Shown: positions 11,299 to 21,258 of the stretch, one piece after another
Numbering within the stretch: the first letter of the stretch is position 1
How the letters are laid out: the number at the start of each line of letters is the position of its first letter
Source: Edaphochlamys debaryana
Lineage: Eukaryota; Chlorophyta; Chlorophyceae; Chlamydomonadales
Reading direction: 5' to 3'
DNA length: 64,000 bases
Assembly (NCBI GenBank): GCA_016858145.1
Contig: JAEHOE010000005.1
Location: forward strand, 806,001 to 870,000
Notes under the pieces: model-generated
Told to the model about the DNA's origin: nothing
Databases searched by the model: none
Seen by the model: only the letters and a program-made list of their open reading frames with translations
Translations under genes and position numbers: made by a program

Positions 11299-13858
11299 AT
11301 GGCCACCTTTGACTGCAGGTAGCGATCTACATAATGCACAGCCCCATCTGTGTGCGCGCACGTTCGGATGGCGGGATTCACCACGGGCTCTGGTGCCCGC
11401 AGGAACTATGACGTGCCTGCATACGCGGAAGACATCTTGCGGAAGCGTGTCGAGGTGGGCGGGGGGCAGGCCCTGGGGTGCCTGCGCTCAGCCCGTCCTC
11501 CGGGGGCCCCCGTGCCATCGCCCAGCACGCAGACTTGTCTTGCCCCATTTTCCCACTGGCACCTTGCCACAGCGCTTCTCCACGGTTTATGATGTGGCGT
11601 TCTGTACGGCCGCCGAGGTTGCCAGTGCCTCTGGCGGGGCTGCGGGCCAACAGGACCTTCTCCTCACCGCCAGCAGCACCGGACACATTCGGTGGGCATG
11701 ACCGGGGTTCAAGCGCCCTTATCTGTCCGCCCCTCGGTTCTGATTGTCAAGGGGGAGCACGTTGATCAGCAGCGCCCTTGCTTGGCGGCACGAGTTGAGG
11801 GGCAGCAAGGACTGGGGAGCTACAGCCGACCAGACATCGCAGCCACTTGCTCAGCCAGCGGGCCCTCCCCATGCCCTGCCCAATCCTTGCAGGGCGTACC
11901 GCCTGACAGACATGGTGTCTCGCTGGACAGCCGGACAGCAGTCCGCGACAGCCTGCTGCGGCTGGGCCGCGCACCAGGGGCCAGTCTTCTGCATGACTAA
12001 GCTGCCAGCGGGTGCGTCCCAGGGGTTGGAGGTTGTGGGGCTTGGGCGTGTGCGCGGGGTGCGGCGCTGGGTCTGTTGCTGTGCCGACCAGCATGCAGCC
12101 ATCTTCTGGGCAATGCTGCCAGCTTCGCAATCTGCATGGCCCTCTTCGCACGTGCAGGCGGCGACATCCTCCTCTTGACCGGCGGAGACGACGGCTTCGT
12201 GCGCGGGTGGCGGCTCTCGGAGGTCCTTCGCGCGCTGGAGGCCCAGGCCCAGCAGGCCTCCCGGCAGGCCCAGGCCCAGGCCCAGCAGGCCCAGCAACAG
12301 CAGGGCGGCGGGGATGCGGGCCAGGCGGAGCCTCAGCTGCAGGGGCTCAAGCCCTGCCTGGCGGCCCGCATGCCCCGCACGGAGAGTCCGCTGGGCACCA
12401 TCTCGCTGCCGCCGGCGGTGCAGGCTCTGGCGCTGGAGGGCGGCAGCGAGGCGGGGCCGGGCGCGCGGGCGACGGTGTTCGTGGGTGAGCGAGCGCCTGG
12501 GCTTGGGCTGCGGCGGGCGCTGGGGGGCAGCGCAGCGATTGGCGGGCCAAATGTCCGTGGCGCAGGGTGAAGGTGGGGGTGTCGTGGCGGAGCAAGAGGC
12601 TTTGGCCTCAGTAGCGGGGCCGGGGGGTCAGTTGCGCCTCTAAAACCTCCCTGCTGGCGCCCTCCCCAGGCTGCAGCGACGGCGGGGTGCACGTGCTGGA
12701 TCTGGCCAGCGGCGCCGTCAGCCCCACCTCTGCGGGGGGCGCGGGGGGGCACGTGGCGGGCGTGCTGGGCATGGACCACAGCGCGGCGGCGGGCTGCCTG
12801 GCCACCGGCTCCGAGGTGGGGACGGAGAGGGGGGGTTGCAGGGACCAAGTCGGGCACAAGCTAACACAGGGAGCACTGGGCTCGGGGTGGGGACGGGGTG
12901 GGGACGGAGAGGGGGGGTTGCAGGGATCAAGTCGAGTGCAGAGCACGGTCCTGGCGCCTCGGTGCACGCGTGCCCGGGCGACAACCCCGTGGCGACCGGC
13001 CACTCGGCGACTCGCCCTGCAAGTGCCAGAGCTCCACCCTTCCCACCCTTCCCTGCTCCGCCCTCCACAGGACGGCACGGTGCGGCTGTGGGACCCGCGC
13101 ACCCGGGGCTGCACGCGCGCCCTGGACGCCGGCACGGGGCCCACGGGGGGGCGCGAGGTGGCCCCGGGCGCCGAGGCGCTCCGCTGCCTGCGCAACGCCC
13201 CCGTCACCTGCCTCCGCTTCGAGCAGTCCGGGTCGTGGCTCATGGCGGGCCACGGCGCGCTGCCCACGCCGCCGGTGGTGCCCGCGGCGCCGGGCGCGGC
13301 GGCCGTGGCGGCGGCGGCGGCTGCCGCGGCGGCGGCGGCGGCGGGGCTAAACGGCGGGTCGCTGAGCATGTGGAACCTGGGAATGGCCACGCGGTCGCGG
13401 CACGTGCCCGCGGGGTTCGTACCGCAGGTGAGGGGTGTGGTTGCAGAAAGCCAGGGGAGGAGTGCAGGGGGCTGGAGGGTGAGGGCTCAGGGGGCGATGC
13501 GCAAGGCTCCGGGGCACAGTGAGCAGCGCCTGGTGGGGCCCCCGCTCCCCCGGCCCATCGCCAAACACACCCCTCTCCACCCGGCCTCCATCGCACCGTC
13601 CCTCCCCCGCAGGCCATGGCGGTGCTGCCCGCGGAGGTGGCCGTGGTGGGCGCGGACGCCTGCCTCAGCCGCTTCACGCTGGGCCTGGACGAGCCCACGC
13701 GCCACCCCCTGCCGCCGTCGCTGCGCTCCGCCTTCGGTCTGGCGCTGCACCCGGGCACGGGGGGCATGGCCGTGGGCGGAAGCGGCGGGTCCGTGTGCCT
13801 GCTGTCGCGGTACGGCAAGCAGACGGGTGGCGTGCACTTCGTGTCGGATGAGGACTGA
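11299..13858 (+). CDS. THO6: THO complex subunit 6 (THOC6/DWA1-type WD40 protein)
   Basis: WD40 propeller subunit of the THO/TREX complex, which couples transcription to mRNA packaging and export; plant THO6/DWA1 is also described as a CUL4-DDB1 substrate receptor. Eight exons: 11299-11318, 11403-11454, 11573-11691, 11893-12011, 12158-12484, 12670-12815, 13071-13427 and 13613-13858. All are GT-AG and in phase, giving 461 residues. The order of motifs follows Arabidopsis THO6: an N-terminal YAEDILRKRVERFSTVYDVAF segment, HQGPVFCM, LTGGDDGFVRGWR, a CSDGGVHVLDL blade, ATGSEDGTVRLWDPRT, and the terminal blade FGLALHPGTGGMAVGGSGG. The Gln/Ala-rich stretch in exon 5 and the poly-Ala stretch in exon 7 are local low-complexity insertions. 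The 20-nt first exon was chosen because it is the only one joining in phase; a further upstream exon is not excluded. Confidence 0.85.
12816..12935. repeat. Partial tandem duplication in THO6 intron 6
   Basis: A roughly 35-nt G-rich block that starts at the intron donor (12816) recurs at about 12898 with one or two changes, an offset of about 82 nt. A copied donor-like GTGGGGAC therefore sits inside the intron. Confidence 0.6.
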
Positions 13859-14244
13859 GGTTGTAGGCGGGGTGTGGATCGTCCGGGCGCTGTGTGCGCT
13901 GGTGGGCGGCTGCGTTGGGGCTTGCAGTGGGTGGCTGGAGGCTGGACGGTGGGGCGTTGACTAGCGGAGCGGCCCGAGTGTTGGGGTTGGCGCAGGCGCG
14001 GTGGTGTGGTCGATGCGGCTGCGGGCTGCGGGCTTTGCTGGCTGGCGACGAGTGCTCTGCTGGCGGTGCTGGGCGTAGTGCTGCGCGCACGCTGGCAGGA
14101 GCGAGTAGGGCCTAGGGAGGGCTCTGTTGGCTGCGGATGTTGTGGGAGGAGTGGAACTCGGGAGGCCGGGGTGGCGGAAAGGGGGTGGCGGGGTCGCCGA
14201 GGCTTCCCGCTGGCCTCAGTGCCACGCAGGCGGTGCAGGCCAGT

Positions 14245-14470
14245 CACCACAGCGATGGACTGCAGTGCGTGTACACCTGCTGCTTACGAACGGCTACTAC
14301 CAACTGATCACTGCGCATCGCACACACAGGCTGTCGCCAGGCTGGTACCCAGCTGAGAGCGGCTAGTGTCAGACATGGGCATGCTATCACCACGGGGATG
14401 GACTCGATGGCCTTTACACCCGCTGTTTACGAACGGCTCCCAACCACTGATCATTGCGCATCGCAAGTTT
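14245..14470. repeat. Diverged tandem duplication, offset about 143 nt
   Basis: 14245-14330 and 14388-14470 align over about 80 nt. Shared parts include 'gatggact', 'ttacgaacggct', 'ctgatca.tgcgcatcgca'. Identity is roughly 80 percent by eye. Confidence 0.7.
14414..14418 (-). terminator. Candidate poly(A) signal TGTAA for the large unknown gene
   Basis: TTACA on +, about 75 nt beyond the stop codon of the 1046-residue ORF. It lies inside the duplicated block; assignment is by position only. Confidence 0.3.
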
Positions 14471-14491
14471 GCACATTGTCAGCCACGGTCG

Positions 14492-17400
14492 TCAGAGGTC
14501 CATATCATCATCACCCCAGGGCCCGTCCAGCCCCAGCCCCAGCCCCAGCCCCAGCCCCAGGGACCCAAAGTCAGAACGACTTGTTCCCCGCGGCTCACCA
14601 CGTCCCAGCTCCGCCCCAGCCCGGAACTCTTCTCCCGGCTCAAACCCGCTCCGACCGAGTACTTCTTCATGCCCGGACCCGAGCCTGAACTGCCCCGTCG
14701 ACCCGCCGCCAGCGCGCAGCGACGGCAAGCGCCCAATGGCGACCCCCACGCCAGAGCCGGGGCCTGACGCCCCCTCCTCCTCCGCCTCCTCGTCTGAATC
14801 CCCCAAGCGTTTGCGGCCCCTGCCGACATCCAGCACGCCCCAGGGGCCGCCGGGCGCCTGTCCCACACTCGGGCCGGCCCCTATCCCATGTACAGGCGCC
14901 AGACCTGTCCGCCGTGAGCCGGCGTGCCCCTGAGATGCCCGCGCAAACAGGCGGTCCACGTCAGCCTCCTCCTCAGCCCCGGCGCCGTCGCCCCTGGGAG
15001 CATGCGGCCACCTGAGGCCCTCGTCCTCGCCGTCAGGCCCCGCTGCAATCACGTTGCCCCCGTTGACGCCCCACAGCTCGCCCCCGCCCCGGGCTCCGGC
15101 TAGCTTGGCCCGGCCTTCGTACGGCCACCGCAGCTCCTCTTGCAAGCTCTCCTGGTGATCCCCTGACGTCCCAACGGCTCCAGCGGCCAGGGCGCTTTCG
15201 AACGGCGCCTCTTCGCCGAAAGCCGCCGTCGACGGGGCCCCAAACGTCCGCTCAGCTGCGCCGCTGCCGAGACCCAGCTCCGTCTGAAAACCCATCCCCG
15301 CCTGGTCTTCGTCATACTCCTCATCTACCCCCAGCCCCACACCAAGCCCAAGTAAGGTCGGCACAGCCCCGCGCCCTCGGCCGCCGCAGGCCCCACTGCC
15401 AGCTGCACCGCCCTCCCAGGGCATGGGGCCGCCGCCCAGCTCCGCATCCGCGGCTGCAGCATCCAGCCAGCTGACCGCTCCCGCTGCTCCTCCCATCCTC
15501 TCTCCCCCTCGGCCATTTCCGCCGCCGTATTGCCAGCCCCCGCCGCGCCCAAACAGCGGCTCCTCTCCACCGCCACCCCCGCCGCTGCCGCCATGCCTGT
15601 CCCCGCCGCTCCCAAACAGCGCCTCCAGGTCCTGCTCCTCCTGCTGCTCCGCTCCGCCCACCCGTGCGCCGCCAAGGCCTGGCCCAAGCCCCAGGTCCCC
15701 CAGGACACCACCGCCGCCACCACGGCCGCCAGCACCCGTGCCGCCGCTACGCCCGTCGGCAGTGGGCTGGGTGTGCAGGAGCTGGCGCGGGCTGGGGTCG
15801 GGGTGCCCCAGCCCTGCCGCAAGGTGGCTATCGTCCAGCGCAAAGGCCACTCGGCGCATGTGCGGCTGCCGCCTGCCGCCCTGCGAGCCGCTCAGCTGCG
15901 ACAGGCTCACGGCCGGGTCCAGGCTGCTGCCGCTGAGGCCGGGCCTGACACTGCCGGCGGCGCCCTGCGGCTGCAGCTCCCCGCCTCTTCGCCTTCCGGG
16001 GCCGCCGCCGCCGTCGCTGGGCAGCCCGGGCGCTTGCGTGCGGGCTCCGCCCCTCTGCCTTGCACCGTCGAGGCTGCCCCTCGAGTCCTGCCCCACGTGC
16101 CGCATGGCGCTCCTCTGTGGCGGCCGCCCGGCAGCCGCAGCGCCGCCGCCTTGGTGTCGGCCGGGCCCCGGCCCCGGGCCCGGAGGCGGTCCTCCTTCTG
16201 ACGGGCAGCTGTGGCTCGAGGCGAGCGAGGCCGAGGGGCGCTCGGGCGCAGCTCCGCCGCCGCGTGTCGCCCCCGGCCCCGCCGCAGCCCTCTGCCCTGC
16301 CCCGCCGCCGCTGTGCTGCCGCCAGGCGGAACCTGACACGGGGCTAGACAGGCTACCCGGCCCCCTCCGCCCGACGCCCTCCGCAGCTGCCCTACCGTGC
16401 CCTCCCTCTTCCTCCTCCCACCCTACCGCTTCCCCCACCTCGCCTGCCGCGCCTCCACCCCGCGCCTCACGTGCGCCGCCAGCCGCCGCCGCCACCCTTG
16501 TCCCTGCCCCCGCCGCCGCCAACCCCGTCCCCGCCGCCGCCCCCAGGCCGAGCACCAGCTTGTTGCCCAGGTGCTGCAGCAGGCTGGCGCGGCCCTGTGG
16601 CCCCAGCTCGCACAGCCGCACGCCCACGTCCGCCTCCACAAGGGCCGACACGCGCTCCCGCACGGACGCCAGGTAGCCGCCGGGAGGGGGCACGGGCAGC
16701 AGGCCCGGAGCCAGCCCCTGCCCTGGGCCTGGGCCTGGGCCTGGGCCTGGGCCTGGGCCCGGCTGCTCGCCGCTGGGCCGGGCCGCGGGCGGCGGACCGG
16801 GCCCCTGGGGCCTCATGCCAGCGCGGGCTGGGGCGGCGTTGTGGGGTGGGAGGGAGCGTGATCCAGGGCGCGGTCGTGCGGAGGAGGGGCCGGGGGGGTC
16901 GGGGTCGGGGTCGGGTGCAGCCCCGTCGTCGTCGGGCGGTTGGTTGGCTGACTCGTGCAGCCAACGGTCCCAGTCGGCCGCCGTCACTGCTTGGCCTGCG
17001 GCCTGCCCCCGCATGCCCGTGGCGTGAGCAGGCGGCAGCGCCGTCGCCGGTGCCCTCCAATGCCCTGCCGCTGCCTGCCCTGCCGGGTCTGGCGGTGGCT
17101 GGTATCGCGGCGGCGGCGCGGCGCCGTAGGCGCCGTGGAGCATCGCAGCGCCTGGCGGCGCCGTCGCTGCAGCGGCGGCAGCGGCGAGCGGTCGGGGCTG
17201 TCTGGCCGGCAGCCAGGCGGCGTCGGCAGAGGGAGTGGCGTTGTTGGGGCCGGGCTGCGGACGCACCGCAGCGGAGGCCTTGCCCTTGCGGAAGATGGCC
17301 AGGGCAGAGGTCAGCGCCCGGTTGCGCAGGGAGGCTGACAGAGGGTCGGCAATGCTGGCCGGCGCAGCGGTTCCGACGGCCCGCACCGCCAACTCCGCGG

Positions 17401-17632
17401 CGGCAGCTGCCGCGGCGACCGCCGGGGGCTGAGCAGCGGGAAGCATGCATAGCGGCGCGCGCGGCCGAGTGTCCGGCCCGTCGCCGGCTCGGGCGCGCTT
17501 GCTCGGGCGCTGAGCATCATCGTTGTGCTGCGCTGTTGCTGCGCCCGTGCGCTGAGTCGCGGCGGTCGAGCCGGCAAGCAGAGCGGGAACAGCGGTCTGC
17601 TTCTTGGCCCCCGCCGCCTTGGACTTCTGCAC
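14492..17632 (-). CDS. Large low-complexity protein of unknown function (1046 aa, single exon)
   Basis: One uninterrupted frame of 1046 codons from ATG (17632) to the stop at 14492. It is Ala/Gly/Pro/Arg-rich and mostly predicted disordered, with basic Lys/Arg patches near the N terminus (PSKRARAG) that could be a nuclear signal. Only two short segments look folded: SASLRNRALTSALAIFRKGK (about residues 100-120) and a helical stretch around residues 325-365 containing ERVSALVEADVGVRLCELG and LLQHLGNKLVLGLG. The C-terminal half has acidic patches (DSDEEAEEE) and ends in DDDMDL after a Leu-Gly repeat. Repeats (GGGCCT)n and (CAGCCC)n encode the Pro-Gly and Leu-Gly runs. The family is not recognised. 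High GC alone can keep frames open, but the length, single ATG and acidic/basic organisation favour a real gene, possibly with an additional 5' exon. Confidence 0.55.
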   Translation of the reverse strand: MQKSKAAGAKKQTAVPALLAGSTAATQRTGAATAQHNDDAQRPSKRARAGDGPDTRPRAPLCMLPAAQPPAVAAAAAAAELAVRAVGTAAPASIADPLSASLRNRALTSALAIFRKGKASAAVRPQPGPNNATPSADAAWLPARQPRPLAAAAAAATAPPGAAMLHGAYGAAPPPRYQPPPDPAGQAAAGHWRAPATALPPAHATGMRGQAAGQAVTAADWDRWLHESANQPPDDDGAAPDPDPDPPGPSSARPRPGSRSLPPHNAAPARAGMRPQGPGPPPAARPSGEQPGPGPGPGPGPGPGQGLAPGLLPVPPPGGYLASVRERVSALVEADVGVRLCELGPQGRASLLQHLGNKLVLGLGAAAGTGLAAAGAGTRVAAAAGGAREARGGGAAGEVGEAVGWEEEEGGHGRAAAEGVGRRGPGSLSSPVSGSAWRQHSGGGAGQRAAAGPGATRGGGAAPERPSASLASSHSCPSEGGPPPGPGPGPGRHQGGGAAAAGRPPQRSAMRHVGQDSRGSLDGARQRGGARTQAPGLPSDGGGGPGRRRGGELQPQGAAGSVRPGLSGSSLDPAVSLSQLSGSQGGRRQPHMRRVAFALDDSHLAAGLGHPDPSPRQLLHTQPTADGRSGGTGAGGRGGGGGVLGDLGLGPGLGGARVGGAEQQEEQDLEALFGSGGDRHGGSGGGGGGEEPLFGRGGGWQYGGGNGRGGERMGGAAGAVSWLDAAAADAELGGGPMPWEGGAAGSGACGGRGRGAVPTLLGLGVGLGVDEEYDEDQAGMGFQTELGLGSGAAERTFGAPSTAAFGEEAPFESALAAGAVGTSGDHQESLQEELRWPYEGRAKLAGARGGGELWGVNGGNVIAAGPDGEDEGLRWPHAPRGDGAGAEEEADVDRLFARASQGHAGSRRTGLAPVHGIGAGPSVGQAPGGPWGVLDVGRGRKRLGDSDEEAEEEGASGPGSGVGVAIGRLPSLRAGGGSTGQFRLGSGHEEVLGRSGFEPGEEFRAGAELGRGEPRGTSRSDFGSLGLGLGLGLGLDGPWGDDDMDL
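14527..14562. repeat. (CAGCCC)n hexanucleotide microsatellite
   Basis: About five tandem CAGCCC units near the 3' end of the unknown gene, read on the minus strand as alternating Leu-Gly. Confidence 0.85.
16724..16763. repeat. (GGGCCT)n hexanucleotide microsatellite
   Basis: About six tandem units inside the unknown gene, read on the minus strand as alternating Pro-Gly. Confidence 0.85.
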
Positions 17633-18056
17633 CGAAGCGAGGGGACGTGGCAGCAGCGCTAGGTCTCAGAGAGCGGTGTAAGGGCGCGAGGGTCAAGACT
17701 CTTGGCATGCTCGGTGCCCGGACACGCAAGATGTCTGCAGAGCCGAAAACCCCGCAACCCCCCACCTGCTTCACGCCTCCCAGGGGTTGTCCGTGCATCT
17801 CTACGCTATGCTGCGGTGGGTTCGTGGTCACGGGAGAACACTCGGGCAAAGCCGGGGTTTCGCAGCAAAGCGCGGGAAGATGAGCTGCGCGACTGCAGCG
17901 GAGCTATGTTGAGCAGTCCTCCCTGCCACAAGCGCTAATTAACTATTCATTTGTAAACGAGGCGATCAACTAGAGCAACGGGCTATGTCGCGCACAAGCT
18001 AGCATCCTCGCAACTAGAACCTCGCGGCGTGGGCCTGTAGGTTTCCACCAGGTGCC
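17633..18056. other. Divergent promoter region (unknown gene / WD40 gene)
   Basis: 424 bp head-to-head intergenic region. An AT-rich patch (about 17935-17975, with 'taattaactattcatttgta') lies on the WD40 side and is the likely core promoter area. No ORF is supported. Confidence 0.4.
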
Positions 18057-21000
18057 ATGAACCTCGTGCAGACTCAGCTGCTGCGTGAGGTCGCCACGGA
18101 GGTCCGTTCGCACGGAGGGCCGGCCCCGTTCAAGGCGCATGCGCTCAAGCACCTCGAGCTGCGTACGGTTCTCAAGGTGCGACCTTGCCAGCACAAGCTT
18201 TGGAAGTAAAGGATTGGCCGGGAGGCCACACTGGTGCGGTGTTGCTTACGCAGGAGAGCCATTGCTCGCCCGTGTTCGACTTGGTCTTCAACACGCTGTC
18301 GCCGGAGCACGCAAACCTCTTCGCGACGGTCGGCAAGGACCAGGTAAGCTGCCAGTCTTGGGAGGAGCTGTCGTCACGGCGAGGTTTGGCGGACCGTGGA
18401 CATGTTCCTTCCCCCCCTGCCCCTGCCCGAGTTGGCTTGACACCGCAACTCTCCACTGCAGGCCACCGTATATGACGATGAGCACATGGGGGACCACCTC
18501 AGCACCGTGGTGCACTATGTGAATAACCCCGACGAGCACCACAAAGGCGGGGTGAGGCCTGCAGGGCAAGGCAATGAGGTAGCCGTGCGTTAGACGAGAA
18601 GGCGGGACGTGTGGGCCCTTTCCATGCGGAAACGTTGGGGTCCTCGTGCGCTTAAGCCTCACGCCACCGCCCCTCCCCTGCAGGACCTGACGTGCTGCGG
18701 ATGGGTGCAGGCGGAGGGCGTCAACTCCCACGAGCTGGGCGACGCCTGGCTGGTGCGTGTCGTACATGAGTAGAGAGGGTCCAACACCAGACACTCTGCA
18801 CGCACAGGGCATTGGTCCGCCTGTTCTTCATGCGCCCAGGCACACTCGGCCGCTTGCTCTCAACCCATGCCTCCCCTCCCTCAGGCCGTGTCGGGGCCCG
18901 AGGGGGCGATCCAGGTCATCAGTGTGGTCGAGGCCCAGGTCACGCAGCTGCTCACAGGTACGGGGCCTGGCCCGGGCTCCGAAAGCGGCGGCCACCGTCC
19001 ACTATTTGCCAGTGCACTCAACCTGGGGAGCGGGGACTACGGCACGCGGTGATGGGGGGCCTGAGGCCTGTACTCTCGTCAATCTTACGTCAACCGTATT
19101 CTCGTGCATGGATGGGTGGGGCTGACGCCTGCCACCGAACCTCCCGCGTCACCTCCATCTCCGCCTCCCGCCCGCCCGGGCTCTGCCCGTGCCCCTGCCT
19201 CCCAGGCCACACGTGCGAGGTGGTGGAGCTGCGCGGCTGCCTGGGGGTGCCCGGCCTGCTTGCCTCGCTGGCGGTGGACGGGGGGCTGAGGCTGTGGGAC
19301 GCAGCCACCGGCAGCTGCGTGGCGGAGCTGACCACGGACGCGGTTTCGGCGGTGAGGACGGGAACGTGGCGCTGGAAAGGGGTGTGAAGGGGGTTTAGCA
19401 GGGGTCCCCATTGCGGGTGGTGGCGGCCCAAGAGACAGCGAGGCTGCTGGTGTGGGATTGGGGCGGCGGTGCTTTAGGCGAGCCCGTTCAGGGGCACAGC
19501 TGGTTTTGTCGAGGAGGATACTTTGCAATGAGGGGCACGGGCTGGGGCGCGAAGGAGCGGATATCGGTGTGGGCATGCGGCTAGACTGGTGGCGGACGGA
19601 CAAGCAGTAAGCTCGACGCGCTGCACGATGGGTGGGCCCCTGAGGCACCCCCCTCTCCCCGTCTCTCGGCCTGCCACCCCAGGAGCTGCACCCCGACGGC
19701 TCCTGCCTCTACACCGGCCACCGCGGCGGCCGCATCTGCCGCTGGGCCCTGGACCTGGTCCGGCCCTCTCCCTCCGCCTCCGCCTCCCCCTCGGAGCAGC
19801 CCCGCCTCGAGCTCCGCGGCGCGCCGCCCACGCCCGAGCCGCTCGCCATCCCCGGGGACCCCTTCAGCGGGGCAGCTTCCTCCAGCTCCTTCGCCTCCGC
19901 CGTGGATTGCATCCGTTGCATGCCCGCCGGGCGCATGGTCGCCAAGTGCTCCGACGGGCGCATGGCGATCTGGGACGCGGCGGCGGGGCAGCCGGTGGCG
20001 TCGCTGCGGGTGCCGGGCACGCACCCGGCGGCGGTAGCGCGGGGCGAGGGCGCGCGGTGCCGCATCAGCGTCACGAGGGACGGCAGCACCGTGTCCGTGG
20101 GTGAGCGGGGCGGACGTGGATGCTGGGTGCTGGTGGGGTGGTATGGGTTGTGAGTGTGGACGGATGACAGCGCAGCTCGAGAGCACGTCCCGGGGCGGTC
20201 CTCGGCATTGCCTCGGGCTCTACCGCGGGAATTCCGTATCCTCTGTCGCCATCCACCTCAGCAATCTCGTGGTTCCCCATGCGTGCAGGGAACTACAGCG
20301 GCGACCTGTACGTGTACGACGCAGTGGCGGGCACCCGCGTGGCCCACCACGCGCCGTACAAGGTGGGCGGCCCCGCGCGCGCGGTGGCGCTGTCGGAGGA
20401 CGGGCGCCACCTGCTGGCCATCCGCGGCAACGGATACATCCTCAGGTGGGGCCAAAGTCGTGATCAGCTGCGTGAGGGCAGCTATTGCGTGCGATTGGTG
20501 TTGCTGGGAAGGGTGGACTGGTGGTCGGGCGGGCAAAGGTAGCTTTCCCATCCTTGGTGTCTCGGCGCTGGTAGTGGGGAAGGCTGGGGCAAGCTGTCAT
20601 CAGCTGCGTGGGGGCAGCTATTGCGTGCGATTGGTGTTGCTGGGAAGGGTGGACTGGTGGTCGGGCGGGCAATGGTAGCTTTCCCATCCTTGGTGTCTCG
20701 GCGCTGGTAGTGGGGAAGGCTGGGGCAAGCTGTCATCAGCTGCGTGGGGGCAGCTATTGGCGCGCCACGCCAAGTCCAGAAGTTGCAGGGTCCTGCACAA
20801 CCTGCCAACGAGGACTGCACCTCCGCCGCTCCTCCTTTTGCCCCTCTGCTTTCTGGCCTCTGCAACTGGGCGCTCGTTGTTCACTGCAAGTTCCCCCTCC
20901 GCCCTCCGCCAGGTACGAGTACATCCGCAAGCCGCCCAAGTCCCGGCGCCGGCGGCGGAAGGGCGCCGAGGCCGGGGGCGAGGGAGGCGTGGCGGCAGCT

Positions 21001-21258
21001 GGCGAGGAGGGTGACGACGATGGGAGCGAGAGCGAGAGCGGCAGCGAGGAAGACAGCGACAGCGAGGATGAGGGAAGCTCCCGGGAGACAAGCGCTGAGC
21101 CTGATGGGGAGGGCGCAGCTGCGGGCAAGCGGGCACGCGCCGAGGACGGTGCGGCTGGCGAGGGTTCGGCGGAGGCGGGAGAGGGGGCGGAGGGCGCGGA
21201 GCGGCGAGTGCGGGTCCGCGCCGAGGACGGGCAGGAGGGGCCGGCTGCGCTGGGGTAG
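18057..21258 (+). CDS. WD40-repeat protein of the EED/LRWD1 (ORCA) type with acidic tail
   Basis: Nine exons: 18057-18176, 18254-18343, 18462-18551, 18684-18752, 18885-18957, 19206-19351, 19683-20100, 20289-20445 and 20913-21258. All are GT-AG and in phase, giving 502 residues. The propeller begins ANLFATVGKDQATVYDDEH, then an AVSGPEGAIQVISVV blade, GLRLWDAATGSCVAEL and KCSDGRMAIWDAAAG. The order of features (VFATVG..., LTCCGW..., LAVSG..G.I.VI..., GH...V.EL) resembles the Polycomb protein EED and the WD domain of the ORC-associated LRWD1. After the last blade comes a basic cluster (KSRRRRRKG, about residues 395-404) and an acidic Ser/Glu/Asp tail, suggesting a nuclear or chromatin protein. 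EED versus LRWD1 cannot be decided by eye. Intron 8 contains a 136-bp tandem repeat. Confidence 0.7.
20463..20759. repeat. 136-bp tandem repeat in WD40 gene intron 8
   Basis: Copy 1 runs 20463-20598, copy 2 20599-20734, and a partial copy 3 begins at 20735. The first two are nearly identical (a few substitutions), so the duplication is recent. Confidence 0.9.

Larger units (their letters stand above)
13859..14491. other. Convergent intergenic region with a duplicated segment
   Basis: 633 bp between the stop codons of THO6 (+) and the large unknown gene (-). It holds a diverged duplicated block (listed separately) and a candidate TGTAA on the minus strand at 14414-14418. No gene is supported. 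Confidence 0.45.

Noticed and set aside
12687..13964. 425-codon plus-strand ORF running through THO6 introns
   Set aside because: It follows the THO6 exons only in part and reads across introns 6 and 7, which have good GT-AG borders and non-conserved sequence.
15423..16676. 417-codon plus-strand ORF inside the unknown minus-strand gene
   Set aside because: Pro/Ser-rich antisense reading of the same low-complexity DNA; the minus-strand frame is longer and has a more protein-like charge distribution.
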